Shown here one piece after another: positions 27,604 to 39,693 of a stretch of 64,000 nt of DNA. The position numbers and the translations under genes were made by a program. Where the stretch lies: positions 2,485,470-2,549,469 of the forward strand of contig MU278348.1 of the NCBI GenBank assembly GCA_022385755.1, in the 5' to 3' direction. How positions within the stretch are numbered: position 1 is the stretch's first letter; every line of letters starts with the position of its first letter. The notes beneath the pieces were generated by a model that searched no databases, was not told the origin of the DNA, and saw only the letters and a list, made by a program, of their open reading frames with translations. The DNA is from Trametopsis cervina (Eukaryota > Basidiomycota > Agaricomycetes > Polyporales > Irpicaceae).

Positions 27604-29223
27604 ATGACAGAAACCACTCCTTTCACCGCCTATGTGAACTGGCCTTCCGCCCCGCTGACAGATCGCCTCGTTCGAAACTCTTTGGATAAGCTAAATCCTC
27701 CCCCGGAAATAATCACGACCCTTCCGGAATCCGACAAGCCGTCTAATCTCTTACAGTGGTCCACCTACGATGTCATTGACCACGATCTGACCCTATTCCA
27801 GAACACAGAGTCCAAAGTTCTGACCTGCGCATACACCATCCGTAAAGCACTCATCAGGAAACATTTTCTGTCTCGCTGCACCCAGCATTATGTCGTCAAG
27901 AACCCTAACTCGGTCTTGAAGTCCGGCGTCCCCAGGACATGGGAGATCGAGCTCAGTTTTATTGACGAGCTCGACGAGATGTGGAGCGATGAGCTCTGGG
28001 ATCTCGGTGAAGTTTTGGACCAGGGTGAGAAATGGATGATACTTAAGCCTGGGATGGCCTCCCGCGGAATGGGCATTCGACTCTTTCATACCAAGGAAGA
28101 GTTAGAGAGTATCTTTCAAGAGTTCGAAGAGGAGGAGGAAGACGAGGAAGAAAGCGAGGATGGCGATGATAAAGACAAGCCCGAGGAAGAGGACGACTCT
28201 GCCACAGGTGTAGCAACTTCCCAGCTCCGACATTTTGTCATTCAGGTAAAATATCCCGGAGGCTAAAACGTTATCTGGTGCTGATTTGGGTGCATTACAG
28301 GAATACCAGGCGAATCCTATATTATTAGACCCTGCAGAGATTCCTCTTGAAGGGGCAGAGAAGCCTTCCGCTACGGACTTGCAAGGCCACAAGGTGGGGA
28401 AAATCAGCTCGCTTCGTCCTATTTCGTGTTTAAAATTGACAAGGCGATAATCATCCTCTCTCGTAGTTCCATCTACGTGTCTACTGCGTCGCACATGGTG
28501 CATTGACCGTCTACTTTTACGACAGAATACTTGCCTTATTTTCTGCAACCCCGTTCACATCTCCCTCTACCCTCGAATCCTCCTCCGACCCCACAGACCT
28601 CTCTGCTCACCTTACGAACACATCTCTCCAAAAAGATAGAGGCGAAGCAGGGGTGCGATTGTTCGACGAACTCGTAGGATGCCATATCATCAGTAAACCT
28701 GGACATACGAGCACAGAGCCGCAGCGGGGCGGGGACGATGATATTGTATTCACAGATTCCGACGCTGCAGGCATCAAGAGCCAGATCGGCGAACTGCTCG
28801 GTGATACGTTCCAGGCTGCACTTGGTATGAGCGTCCACTTCCAGGTATGTATTGACATCCTGCTATCCGGTAATTCATGATTTAAGGCATTACTTACAGC
28901 CTCTACCGAACGCTTTCGAGCTGTACGGCGTCGACTTTCTCGTTTCGCACATGCCCGACGTGGACTCTTCGTCCTCTGAACGGAAGTTCCAAGTTAGTAT
29001 CCTCGAGGTGAACTCGGAACCTGCAATTGAGATGACAGGCCCGCGTCTTACTTGGATACTGGAAGACTTATTCGTCAGTATTGGAAAGGTCTGCGTGGCC
29101 CCGTTTTTCTACGACGTCCAGGAAATGAATGTGGAAAAGTGGGAAGTTGGGCAAACGAGAGAGCACCTGAGGAAATGTTTGGAAATGCAGGTGAGAGGGG
29201 CCGATGGGTGGAATAGAGTATGA
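27604..29223 (+). CDS. Tubulin-tyrosine-ligase-like (TTL domain) protein
   Basis: This is an ATP-grasp-fold protein of the tubulin-tyrosine ligase family. In yeast the comparable domain is in Pby1. Four exons (27604-28245, 28301-28393, 28467-28844, 28900-29223) join to 478 residues. Family features are QHYVVKNPNSVLKSGVP, EKWMILKPGMASRGMGI (nucleotide-binding lysine region), RHFVIQEYQANPILL, GHKFHLRVYCVAHGAL and FELYGVDFLVSH, then VSILEVNSEPAIEM, which carries the metal-binding Glu/Asn. An acidic insert of ~35 residues rich in Glu/Asp lies at residues ~178-205, before the RHFVIQ strand. True tubulin substrates are unproven in fungi, so the reaction is left open. Confidence 0.85.
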
Positions 29224-29361
29224 TTCATTTGACTCTGCTTTATGGTGTACTGTACAACGGGAATTACATGGGCGCGATACAGGAATATGGATACAACCGA
29301 TCAGAGCATATCCGATGAGGTGGGGATGGTGACTGCAAACAACGGTGGAACGACCGAAATC

Positions 29362-31029
29362 TCAACCATTTTTCTGGTTCTTCCCTTTCTCGTTGCCCCC
29401 GGGCCTGACGTTGCGACCTTTGCTATCTGGTCGACGCTGGGTGTTTGGGGCCTGTCGCTTCGTCTCGAGCTCCTTAGCCGGGGTTCCACTTCGACCTGCC
29501 CCGCTTCGAGCCGCGTTAGCGACATTCGAGTTCGAAGTTGGGTTCGAATCTGCGTTTGAATTTGAAGCCTGGTTCTGATTCTTATTCCATGCCCCTTGCT
29601 CAAGCAGCACGGTATTCAACGGTTCGTTGAAGCCCGTTCGCTTGAACCCGAAGCATTCTATCCTGAGAACGCCTTCTGCATACATGTTGTGGATAAGCTT
29701 TTTCATACTTGCCGGTGCGCGCTCCGAATCGAGAAGTGTTCGTTTCTCTGCATAAACCATCATCTGTGATACTCTAGAAGTAAGTCCAACCACTGTTGAT
29801 TCAATTCCATCGTAGCAAAACATATGACTGACCTGCGCAGATCCAATCTGCTCGACTTTCTGTGCTAACAAAGGGGCTGCGCCGACGCACTCGTATGTTC
29901 CGTAATAATGCCATGCGTGATCATGAAGAGTAAAAATATCCCGCCTTTGACCGGGATGTGCTGTTAGCTCCTTTTGATGCGCAGCACGCTCCCACGCGCC
30001 CTCGCTGTTGCTCGCGTTGTACTTGAAGACGTGCATGGGGCCAAATGCCAGGAACTGGGCAGAACCGGCATCTTTCCAGATTATTTCGGCTTGACTGTAT
30101 CGCATGGAGCCGAAGGTCATGCTGGAAGGAGTGGTAGGTATGAGTGCAGGGAAAAGGAGTAAGTCGAAATCACTCACAGGTCATTAGCTTTCTATACGAC
30201 CATAAGATGGTTTGTTTAGCCTATTTGAACGTGATGATCTCTCGTACCTTCGGTAAACGCAGGTTCATCACGTTGGAGAACGGTCCTTTGTACAGCTTGG
30301 GTTTGACAGTGACATCCTTCCCGTTCAAACCACTGAGGAAGGCATCAACGTCAAAACCAATGGACGCGGGTATGTAGTGCGGCCGTTGGAATGAGGAGGG
30401 GTTCTCTCTCGTGTCGATGTGTGCTCTTGAGGCTAATGCCTGACTTTGCTGCAATGCCATATGCAGTATGCCCATCTCTTGTTCAAGCGTCCGACACTTT
30501 CCCTCTAGCTCCCTGGTTCGTATACGCTGTAGACACGAGACTCCTCAGTACGAGCGTGCACCAGACGGCGCAAGCGTGGGGTGCGTACATTCTGCTCTTC
30601 CTGATCCTTCTTTTGCATTGAGACGTCTGCGAGCTGTCTGGTAAGATAATTTACTCTCTGATACTAATAAGTAAGCTTAGGGAGCACACCAGGTATTCTG
30701 GCAATACTTACCTCGGCAGCATGTATGTGGTCTATGTCCTTGCATGGTGACTCTTTGAGTTCCTGTATCTGCACGCGGAGCGAATCTCTCTCTTCGCGTA
30801 GTTCTTGACACTGCTTCTCAAGTACTTCAATCGCACGCGTGTCCTCGTAAGACGGTGGGTGCGCATTATTCTGTTGAAACTTCAGCTACGCCACAGACCC
30901 CTTGAACTTCGTACTCACCAGTTTGGTCTCTAAGTCTTGAATCTGTACGCGGAGGGCTGTATTCTCCGTATGCAATAGGCGAATGATATCCTGTGACAAC
31001 GCGGGATTGTTGTTGACTGGGGCCGCCAT
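29362..31029 (-). CDS. Coiled-coil protein with a basidiomycete DUF6697-like C-terminal domain
   Basis: No enzymatic function is recognised. Residues 1-~150 are coiled coil (TENTALRVQIQDLETKL, IEVLEKQCQELREERDSLRV, LADVSMQKKDQEEQ). A globular region follows (RPHYIPASIGFDVDAFLSGL to YAEGVLRIECFGFKRTGFNE) with DIFTLHDHAWHYYGTYECVG and SHMFCYDGIE, resembling what I recall of DUF6697, common in Agaricomycetes. The last ~65 residues are Asn/Ser/Arg-rich and disordered. The model needs about five introns. A 14-nt exon (KANDL region, ~30177-30190) is placed between two short introns after RLPK. Start ATG 31029. The gene is divergent from RPB8. Confidence 0.75.
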
Positions 31030-31432
31030 AGTGTGCTTAGTGGGTCTTGTGAAGGCCGCGAACGAGACGCAATCCTTGAAGGCGCACCGAGCGTCACCAG
31101 CATGCTCTTGGAGGCGTGTTATGATTCGGAATGTACCGACATGTCAAACCTTGTCTTGTGCACAGTACATTATATTATATGATGAAAAGCAGTAGTACTC
31201 AACTGCAGCATGTTGTTCGTTCACAAATGCCTGATGTGTGCACCATGGCAATGGCGGTCAGTCAAGTTTCCCTCAGCATTAAAAGTCCCGACGCGACGAA
31301 CGCGTGACCGTCACGCGTCGATTGGGCGCTTATTGATGGGTCTGCCGATGCATCGAAGTAGAATGCCGTATACGACTTGTCCTGGACAATTACCTGCTCG
31401 CAAAACTGCTACATAAAAGTACAGCCTGAATA
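31030..31432. other. Divergent promoter between the coiled-coil gene and RPB8
   Basis: No gene is seen in these 403 bp. They hold a near-perfect GC-rich palindrome (31300-31318, listed separately) centrally placed between the two start codons. Confidence 0.5.
31300..31318. promoter_or_regulatory. 19-bp palindrome with two ACGCGT boxes
   Basis: The bases ACGCGTGAC-C-GTCACGCGT form 9-bp inverted arms around one base. Each arm starts with ACGCGT, the MluI cell-cycle box bound by MBF in yeasts. The internal TGAC/GTCA halves also resemble bZIP sites. It is 115 bp upstream of the RPB8 ATG. The factor is unknown. Confidence 0.45.
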
Positions 31433-32088
31433 ATGGCCACAAACTCATCGAACATCGTCTTTGACGACATCTTCACTATCAACGCTATCGACAAGGAAGG
31501 CAAAAAATTTGACCGAGGTCTGCGTGCCCGTACTTCGCTTTGTGGCTCGTCTACTTATCTTCACAAACAACTCAGTTTCGCGACTCTACGCGCACTCGAA
31601 AAATTATGACATGGATATCACTCTTGATTACAACATCGAACTCATCCCACTAAAACCAGACCAGTCATTCGCATTGGCCCTTGCATCGTCACTGGCTCGC
31701 GGACCTCCGAACACCAACGCTGCAGGAGAGGAGGAAGAAAAGGACACGGATGTTTGGAGACCGGACGGGAAGGGTCGACGAGGTCTGGAGGAGGATTATG
31801 ATTACGTGATGTATGGAAAGGTGCGTAGAGCAGTGGCTCGAACCTTTTGTCCACCTATTCGGCTGTTGCTCGCTCATGCTATGCCCAAGGTTTACAGATT
31901 CGACGGAGGAACCGCTCAGATTGTGTATGTTTTCTCCCACCTCATACTATGTCTCTTTACTTACTGTGCGACACCATAGCACCGCCTACATGTCTTTCGG
32001 CGGCCTTCTATTGTCTCTCACGGGAGACTTCCGACATATGACAAATATTGTCCTTGGGGATCCTATATACGTCTTACTGCGCAAATAG
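31433..32088 (+). CDS. RPB8: RNA polymerases I, II and III shared subunit RPB8 (ABC3)
   Basis: RPB8 is an OB-fold subunit common to all three nuclear RNA polymerases. Exons joined across three introns give ~157 residues: MATNSSNIVFDDIFTINAI, DKEGKKFDRVSRL, DMDITLDYNIELIPL, EDYDYVMYGKVYRFDGG and TAYMSFGGLLLSLTGDFRH, ending DPIYVLLRK. These follow human and yeast RPB8 along their length. The loop between the second and third strands has an acidic run (GEEEEKDTD) and is longer than in human. The GT-AG introns lie after KKFDR, after YVMYGK and after AQIV. Single-domain and complete. Confidence 0.93.
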
Positions 32089-32809
32089 AGCTGTACGTCC
32101 TATCTGTACTTCACCTATTCTCTGTCACTTGTAGCAATAATATCAGCGGGTTTCTCAATGTCATTGACGGCCAGGTCATGAGGGTAAAACAACAAATGCG
32201 CTGTTCACTATAAACAAAACTCATACAACCCTTTGTTTCTTACTCGTATTCATTGAATTGGCGTTCTCAGGGAAGTGCAATGCATCAGAACATCTTAGCT
32301 TGCCAAGTTCGCCATTCAATCCCAATCGAGTATTGATGGCCTTCGTGGCGCTGCGGGCACGAGATCTTAACATGCCCGGCCTTTGAAAGAGAGCGACACA
32401 ACGAGTCAACGAAGCACTCAAGGAAATACACTTACGCAGTACGAGTCCTCCGCTATTAGATTAACGACCAGTGGCCGCCGCGGGGTCCATGCCGAATTGA
32501 TTTCGGTAATCCTGATGGCTCTGCAGATGAGATGTTCTAGAAGATATCCTCCATACCCTTCCTCGTTTCTGTCTCCAAAGCCTACAGAGACAATAATCCA
32601 GATGTATAAGTACCATTCCCGACACGGAGATTCCGACGAGGAGTGGTTCAACTACTTGCGGTCCACTCGTGAGCCCAGTCAGCCTCCCAGCGGCGGATGC
32701 GGGATACCTGAAGAAGAATGACAATCACACCCACGATCGAAGTCAGCCTCATGCATCGCACGATAGCAGACCATCCTTTGTACCTTCGAGATTATACGCA
32801 ATCTTTCCA
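32089..32809. other. Intergenic or unresolved region upstream of the orphan ORF
   Basis: A + strand open frame from an ATG at 32512 to 32721 (about 70 residues, containing SDEEWFNYLR) is possible but could not be joined in frame to the ORF at 32810. No other gene is supported. Confidence 0.3.
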
Positions 32810-33652
32810 ATGCTATCTTCCCTGAACAAGCTCAGCCTTGGGAGACTGAAACTTCACTTCTATCCCGGCCATGGAAAGAGCACCACAAGTCAGTCATCCG
32901 GCTTCACTGGTCTCTACCTCTCGAGGATGCTGCGTGGTGCTGCCCAGTCATATTCCTGCGGACTACAGAGGTTAAGACGGACGGGCACCACGGAGGTCCT
33001 TGCGAATGCAGGCACCACTGGAATGTCACCCAAGGACGGCCGAGCGTCATCTTATACCACTGTCGATAAAGGAGCCCTTCAAGTGGACACAGCACTGCTT
33101 TCAGGTAGCAAGTCGAGCTCAATTCGAAACAATATCTGTGCCAATGTCAATTGTGGATCCGAAATTCTGCTACATTCAGACACGTACACCACAGCAGAAG
33201 AAGACAATGTTCGACCACATTTGGCGGCAGAGGCATATCTCCCGCCGTCCAACCTTGTCGAAAACGAATTTCTAGAAGATGGCCATCTCGCGCGGCCGCA
33301 ACACGGACATCATGCTCTATCGCCTCTGGATATGGCCATTGTCAAGACCCTCGAAGAATTAAACCAGAGCTTCTTTGAACCCACGCTGGCTTTCAATCTT
33401 ATGAATGCCTCTCTTTACACCATTTACGAAGAGGACATTCCAACCTCGAGTTCCTTGCTGCCGGAGTCAGCTTCCATTTCAACCAACGGTACGCACCCCC
33501 AAATCCTATGTGCCAGCATTCGTTCAGCTGATGCTATGTCAAGACAAATACGAGAGGGTGTGACGTCTCGCACCCTGTTCTTTTTGTCTACCCGAGAGTG
33601 GTTTCTCACGTCGCACGGGATGCCGTGTGAGAGCTCGAGTGGAAGGAGATAA
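32810..33652 (+). CDS. Hypothetical orphan protein, uncertain
   Basis: An uninterrupted frame from ATG 32810 to a stop at 33650-33652 encodes 280 residues starting MLSSLNKLSLGRLKLHFYPG. The in-frame region upstream to 32669 begins with GTG, not ATG. There is no recognised domain. The middle is Ser/Thr/Gly-rich. A stretch DMAIVKTLEELNQSFFEPTL looks helical and protein-like. The ORF has no clear introns, unlike its neighbours, and overlaps an antisense open frame downstream of CDK11. It may be a lineage-specific gene or chance. Its orientation converges on CDK11, whose stop is at 33956. Confidence 0.35.
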   Translation: MLSSLNKLSLGRLKLHFYPGHGKSTTSQSSGFTGLYLSRMLRGAAQSYSCGLQRLRRTGTTEVLANAGTTGMSPKDGRASSYTTVDKGALQVDTALLSGSKSSSIRNNICANVNCGSEILLHSDTYTTAEEDNVRPHLAAEAYLPPSNLVENEFLEDGHLARPQHGHHALSPLDMAIVKTLEELNQSFFEPTLAFNLMNASLYTIYEEDIPTSSSLLPESASISTNGTHPQILCASIRSADAMSRQIREGVTSRTLFFLSTREWFLTSHGMPCESSSGRR

Positions 33653-33955
33653 GACCTCCCGACCGAAGTCACAAGGGGCAATGCCCTGCCGTGAGCCGGG
33701 TTTGGGGGTTGCAGGTCGAACCAGGTGTACTTATTTGGACGGGAAGATCGAGAGGTGGTGCTGGCATATGTGAAATACGATGTGGTTGACTGACGTCCTC
33801 GAGATTGAGTGTTGCACGACCATGTTGGTAGGCCTGCAGCACTTAGTCCATTGTGATCGCACAAAATACTCTCGGCAGACTCCAGTGTGCCAGATGAGGG
33901 GTGCATGACAAGACCGAGGAGAGCTTGATTATGCTCAAGAGTAAGATTACAGAAG
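33653..33955. other. Region between the orphan ORF and the CDK11 stop
   Basis: This is the presumed 3' UTR of CDK11 (-). A minus-strand open frame crosses it, but it only continues if the last CDK11 intron is read through. Confidence 0.4.
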
Positions 33956-35481
<1,526 letters not shown>

Positions 35482-35670
35482 GAGCAATAGTATAGGATGA
35501 GACGAAGGTCCGCGCTGAGAGGCGCTTAAGTGCGTTTTACGGTTGATTGAAATTTCGAGATCAGCGCAAGCGAACTGAGAGATCGAGACGGATAGGACGA
35601 AATGTAAACTACAGACAAAACAATAATCGACAGCAATACGAATTACACATAGATAGGCTGGGTATAGTAT

Positions 35671-38642
35671 TTATGGGCCAGGGTCTACGCGAACGAGGCT
35701 CACGAGCTCCGCGAACGTCGGTTCGTCCAACTCTCTCTGGACCATCAACCCCCAAGTAATCTCTTCCTGATACCCACTGAGTATGCCCATGCCCTTCTCA
35801 ACCCTAGCTTCCCCGTGCTCTCCGTATCCCATTCCAAACGAAAGCGTGGGCATCGTGGACGGCGACGAATCGAACGAGTCCCCAGCCTCGTCCACGAGCT
35901 TCATCGTCTCAATTGCGCGCCGTAGGGAGACAGCAAAAGTCGGGCGAGAATCTGGTGGAGAGTAGATGGACAGTCTCTTGATCAGCCGCAGATAGACTTT
36001 CGTGAAGGAGAGCTGCCGGTCTGTCTTCATCCGCTTCTTGATTGCTGGCGGTGCGAAGAACGCGATGGAATAGAGGGACATGATGACTCGCTCCATGTAT
36101 ACCAGCCACTCAGGTCGCATGAGAATCTGGAAATCACTATGGTCGAGGGGGAGACGGTGCACGAACGCATCAACCGTTGACCACAACCACTCCTGAGGGA
36201 TGGCTTTGTGGAGCACAAGCCGGTTGTCGTCCGTATGGCTCAGACGAGTGAATGCCTCTAGTGCGGAATCAACTATGGATGGAGGTCTGTTGCTCTGTAG
36301 GTTCGACTGCACGCCATTGAGCAGCAGGTAGGCATATGGCGTAACTGCCTCGGAGGGATCGATGAGGTATGACACGAGGAGTTCATAGGCACGTCTTGCC
36401 CGCCGCATTTCCGAAACAGAGGGGGAGGAGGGGGAGGCAGATAGATGGGAGTAGGGGCCAACCATCACGAAGAAGTATAGAACATCTTTTCGGACCACAA
36501 TCAGGTCGTTTAACGACAGCGCTGGAGACAAAGGTACCGGAGTAACATCTGGTGGGGTTTTCTTCAGGCCGCAGAGTCTCAGTAGGATATCTTGCAGTCG
36601 AGGGTGTCTCGCTAGGTAGTCGAGATTCTCAGATGTTGAAGAAAGGTTGCGTATGATGTTGGTAATTGCCAGGATTATGTCCCCGGGTCTTTGCTGTGGT
36701 CCGCAGCTGGGATCTCGCACCCCCTGTTTTGGCTTGAGACTGGCAAATTGATCGCTGCCTTCTTCTATGAGTCGGTTCAGGAGCTGGCGATGGGTGATTA
36801 TCGGTGTGTCTGGGTGGTCATCGCCGTCAAGGTCTTCCACTCCGTTGTATGCGACCTCTTCCAGCAGATCCAGTAATTCCTCGAAAAAGTCCGGGGTCTG
36901 AGCAATCAGGAACGAGCCATCTTTTATACGCACGAGCGTGAGAATTGTGTATGTCGTCAAAGCATACGAGAGCTCAGTGCCAATCCTCGAGCGGATGGAC
37001 ATCGTCAATGCTTCAACGTCAATTGTGCCCCAGTCGTTGAGGTCCCGCAGAGGCTTTTGGGCCGCATGTGCAAATTCTTGCTGGAGGGCGTCGAGGTCGC
37101 GCCCGCCCGCGGTTTCGACTTCCCGAGCGTACGGGACGTACGTGATCTTGCGCCTTGAAGGCTTACGAGAGCGTGGGGCAGCGTTCATGGCTGCACTCTG
37201 GCCGCTGGGACCAGGTTGACCGGGCTTAATAAACTCGTCAGGCCGGGCAGACACGACGGAAAAGAGCATGACGCACATTACGAGGGTCAGAATTCTCGCC
37301 TGGTTACAAAAAGAAGTCCATCAGAAATGCTTCTCGGGGAAGGGTACAACCATGGTTTACCTATCCTCTGCCTCACACGCTTCCCGCTGGCGTCTTCAAG
37401 CTCGTCCACCTTGCGCTTCCGACCATCCCCTTCCAGTTCTGGGACGGAGCTATTCGAGCCAGACGCCGTCACTGCGATACTGGAACCGTCCTGACTTGGT
37501 ATGTCCATGGGTCCGAGCGAGCGAACGTCAGGTGCGACGCTCATACCATTTGTTGGCAGCTGAGAACCGTGAGGCGTCTGCGCCAGTCCTTGAGAAGCTG
37601 CAAACGGTACCCCGTTCATGCCCCCGAGCGATGTATCGGTCGGCTGTAGAGCGTTGCCCGCGGTCGCCTGACCCAACATCCCTGAGCTGCTGTTCCCATT
37701 CATAGCTGGCAAAGTGCCCACCGGTGGAAAAGTCCCCGTCATAGGATTCGGACCTGATCTACTTGGGACGCCGGCAGACATCGGTACACCGCCTTGCGGC
37801 CGACCCTGCTGGAGGGCACGTTGTTGTTGTTCGCGCATGTTCTTGCGATAGGCCTCTTCAAAGGGGCCAATGATGCTATTGTAGTAGTGGCGCAAAGCGG
37901 CTGCGGTAGATTGTGCTGCGCCGTTTGATTGCAAGAACTGTTCCGGTAGGTCGAAATGTGGCAGTACCTGCCCCCACATGCCTTGTTCATGGACCTGTTC
38001 GACGGAGGGGTGTATGCTGATTAATGGCGCTAGTAGATGGGCAGTTTTACATAAATACGCACCTTGGTACTACCTCCGCCCTGTTGCACAAGAGCCCATA
38101 ACTTGAACAGATCAACATCTCTGCTGGCTAACCGAACCACTCCTATGTCCGCAGGGGACACGTCCAACGTTCTCCAAGGTGAACCAGAGGGGTCAAAGGA
38201 GGCTGGATACGGAACTCCTGTCAATTGTGGCGGAAGAGGTATGCCGCGTTGTATCATTATGTTCCCCAGGCCTTGTAGGAAGTTCCGCTTCCGTTGGTGA
38301 AGCGGAGGTTGCTGGGGAGATGGGTGGTTCATGTTCTGAGGCTGTGCGTGCGTCAGTCGTTGGCCAGGACACCAGAGATATGAGAGCTCGTACGTTGAGA
38401 GCGGGACCGTTCCCCTGCATACCTGGAGATGAGGAGAAAGGATAATTACCGGTCGGTTCTCCAGCAAGAGAGGAATCAGGACGGGACATTTGATGTGTCG
38501 ATAATCCTCCGAAATAAGACGCCGAGGTCGCCCCGCCAGGCGCAGAACGGTTCGCTGCTTTCGCCATGCTCGTCGCCTGCAATGCCGCCATCTGCTTTGC
38601 CGTGAGCGGGTCAAGGTTGTTGAACGGAAGTGCCGCATCCAT
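35671..38642 (-). CDS. SWI1: SWI/SNF chromatin-remodelling subunit SWI1 (ARID)
   Basis: SWI1 is the ARID-containing subunit of SWI/SNF (BAF250/ARID1 counterpart). Five exons (38394-38642, 38063-38341, 37361-37994, 37278-37300, 35671-37233) join to 915 residues. An N-terminal Gln/Asn/Pro-rich region precedes the ARID at ~100-215 (RDVDLFKLWALVQQGGGSTK, VHEQGMWGQVLPHFDLPEQF, STAAALRHYYNSIIGPFEEA). A linker of ~180 residues is Gly/Met/Pro-rich. The C-terminal ~480 residues are a helical, ARM-like domain (DILLRLCGLKKTPPDVTPVP, VLYFFVMVGPYSHL) typical of SWI1/ARID1 C-termini. One exon is only 23 nt. The start is the first good in-frame ATG. An upstream exon cannot be excluded because an acceptor-like CAG occurs just before it. 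Confidence 0.88.
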
Positions 38643-38930
38643 TATTCCTGGCTGGCTACCGGTGGGGCTGTAGGGCGAGTGCTGGCTGCTCGGGAATAAC
38701 AAAACAGGATAAGCATCGGACACATGTCGACAATACACTAAGTGAAAAGCACCAACAGCATGATTATCCTCGTTTTCACGCCAAACTGTGGCCAGTTGCC
38801 CGACGCTTGTTGGTTTGCTGCACGCGGCCGACGCTAAGCTCGACAGCGCACTCTTTGACTCAGTTGTGCAGATAGACGCGCAATCACACACACACTAACT
38901 TGCCGGAAGCTCCTCATCTTCACTCACGAC

Positions 38931-39693
38931 ATGCCCCGCTCAGAAATAGACGATATTTTTGCAACAAAAGGAAAACATGCGTCATTGAAAGACTCATCTT
39001 CATCTGTTACTACGCAAAAACCGGATACCAGTGCGAAGAAGTCTTCCAAGAAGAAGCGCAAAAGAGAGGTGGCGAAGGAGGAAAAGGCAGTTGATGACAA
39101 GGAAGACCAAGAGCGACCTGCGAAACGGAAGATACCTGAGACAGTGGTAGATCCTTCCATTGAGATTTCAGCACCCAAAAAGCAGGAGAGATCTGCCCGA
39201 CCCAGTAAGCTTGAAGCTGTAAAGTCTAAAAAGAAGGACAATAAGGGGGAAGAGGAGAAATTCAAGGACTCTCGGGGTACGGGACCCAGTATGTTCCAGT
39301 TCAGTAATCCCTCGAGCTATCTTCATCATTGACCACTTGCCAGGACGGAAAACCGATGAAGGATTCGCGATCTATAAGGAAGATGAACTAGGCATCACAG
39401 AACAAGGCGGAGGTGAGTTCCTCTCGCTTTCCGTGTATATTGAAGTTGATATTGATATCGTACATACAGACACGCCCTTATGTCCGTTCGACTGTGAATG
39501 CTGCAAGTGTAGCTTTCCGTTTGTCTTGCCTCCTGCTTTATTAATTATGTCTCACAGGCTTCTAACCGGAGACCGCCTGTCTTATACCCGCGATCCCGGA
39601 GCCTCAGATACGCCAACCTCCATGAGGGTACTGTACCCAGACTCGTATTGTCGATGCAATCCTTTCGGTATAGGTGGCGAAACTCTCCTATAA
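38931..39693 (+). CDS. DUF1764 family nuclear/nucleolar basic protein
   Basis: DUF1764 proteins are small, lysine-rich, of unknown molecular function. The start MPRSEIDDIFATKGK matches the family N-terminus. A Lys/Glu-rich middle (KKSSKKKRKREVAKEEKA) follows. The conserved C-terminal box is FKDSRGTG, RRKTDEGFAIYKEDELGI and GGDTPLCPFDCECC. Two introns, after GTGP and after TEQGG, are needed to join this box. In most relatives the protein ends at Cys-Cys-Phe, but here the frame runs on to 39693. A 51-bp in-frame stretch from 39509 with GT-AG ends may be spliced or retained, so the tail is uncertain. It is divergent from SWI1 with a 288-bp promoter. Confidence 0.82.

Noticed and set aside
29541..29550. 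GGTTCGAATC, like a tRNA B box
   Set aside because: No A box or cloverleaf lies upstream, and it falls in coding sequence of the coiled-coil protein.
29800..29830. Possible intron at CGCAG|GTCAGT in the coiled-coil protein
   Set aside because: No acceptor keeps the frame. The sequence is open and fits the domain (SHMFCYDG) when read through.
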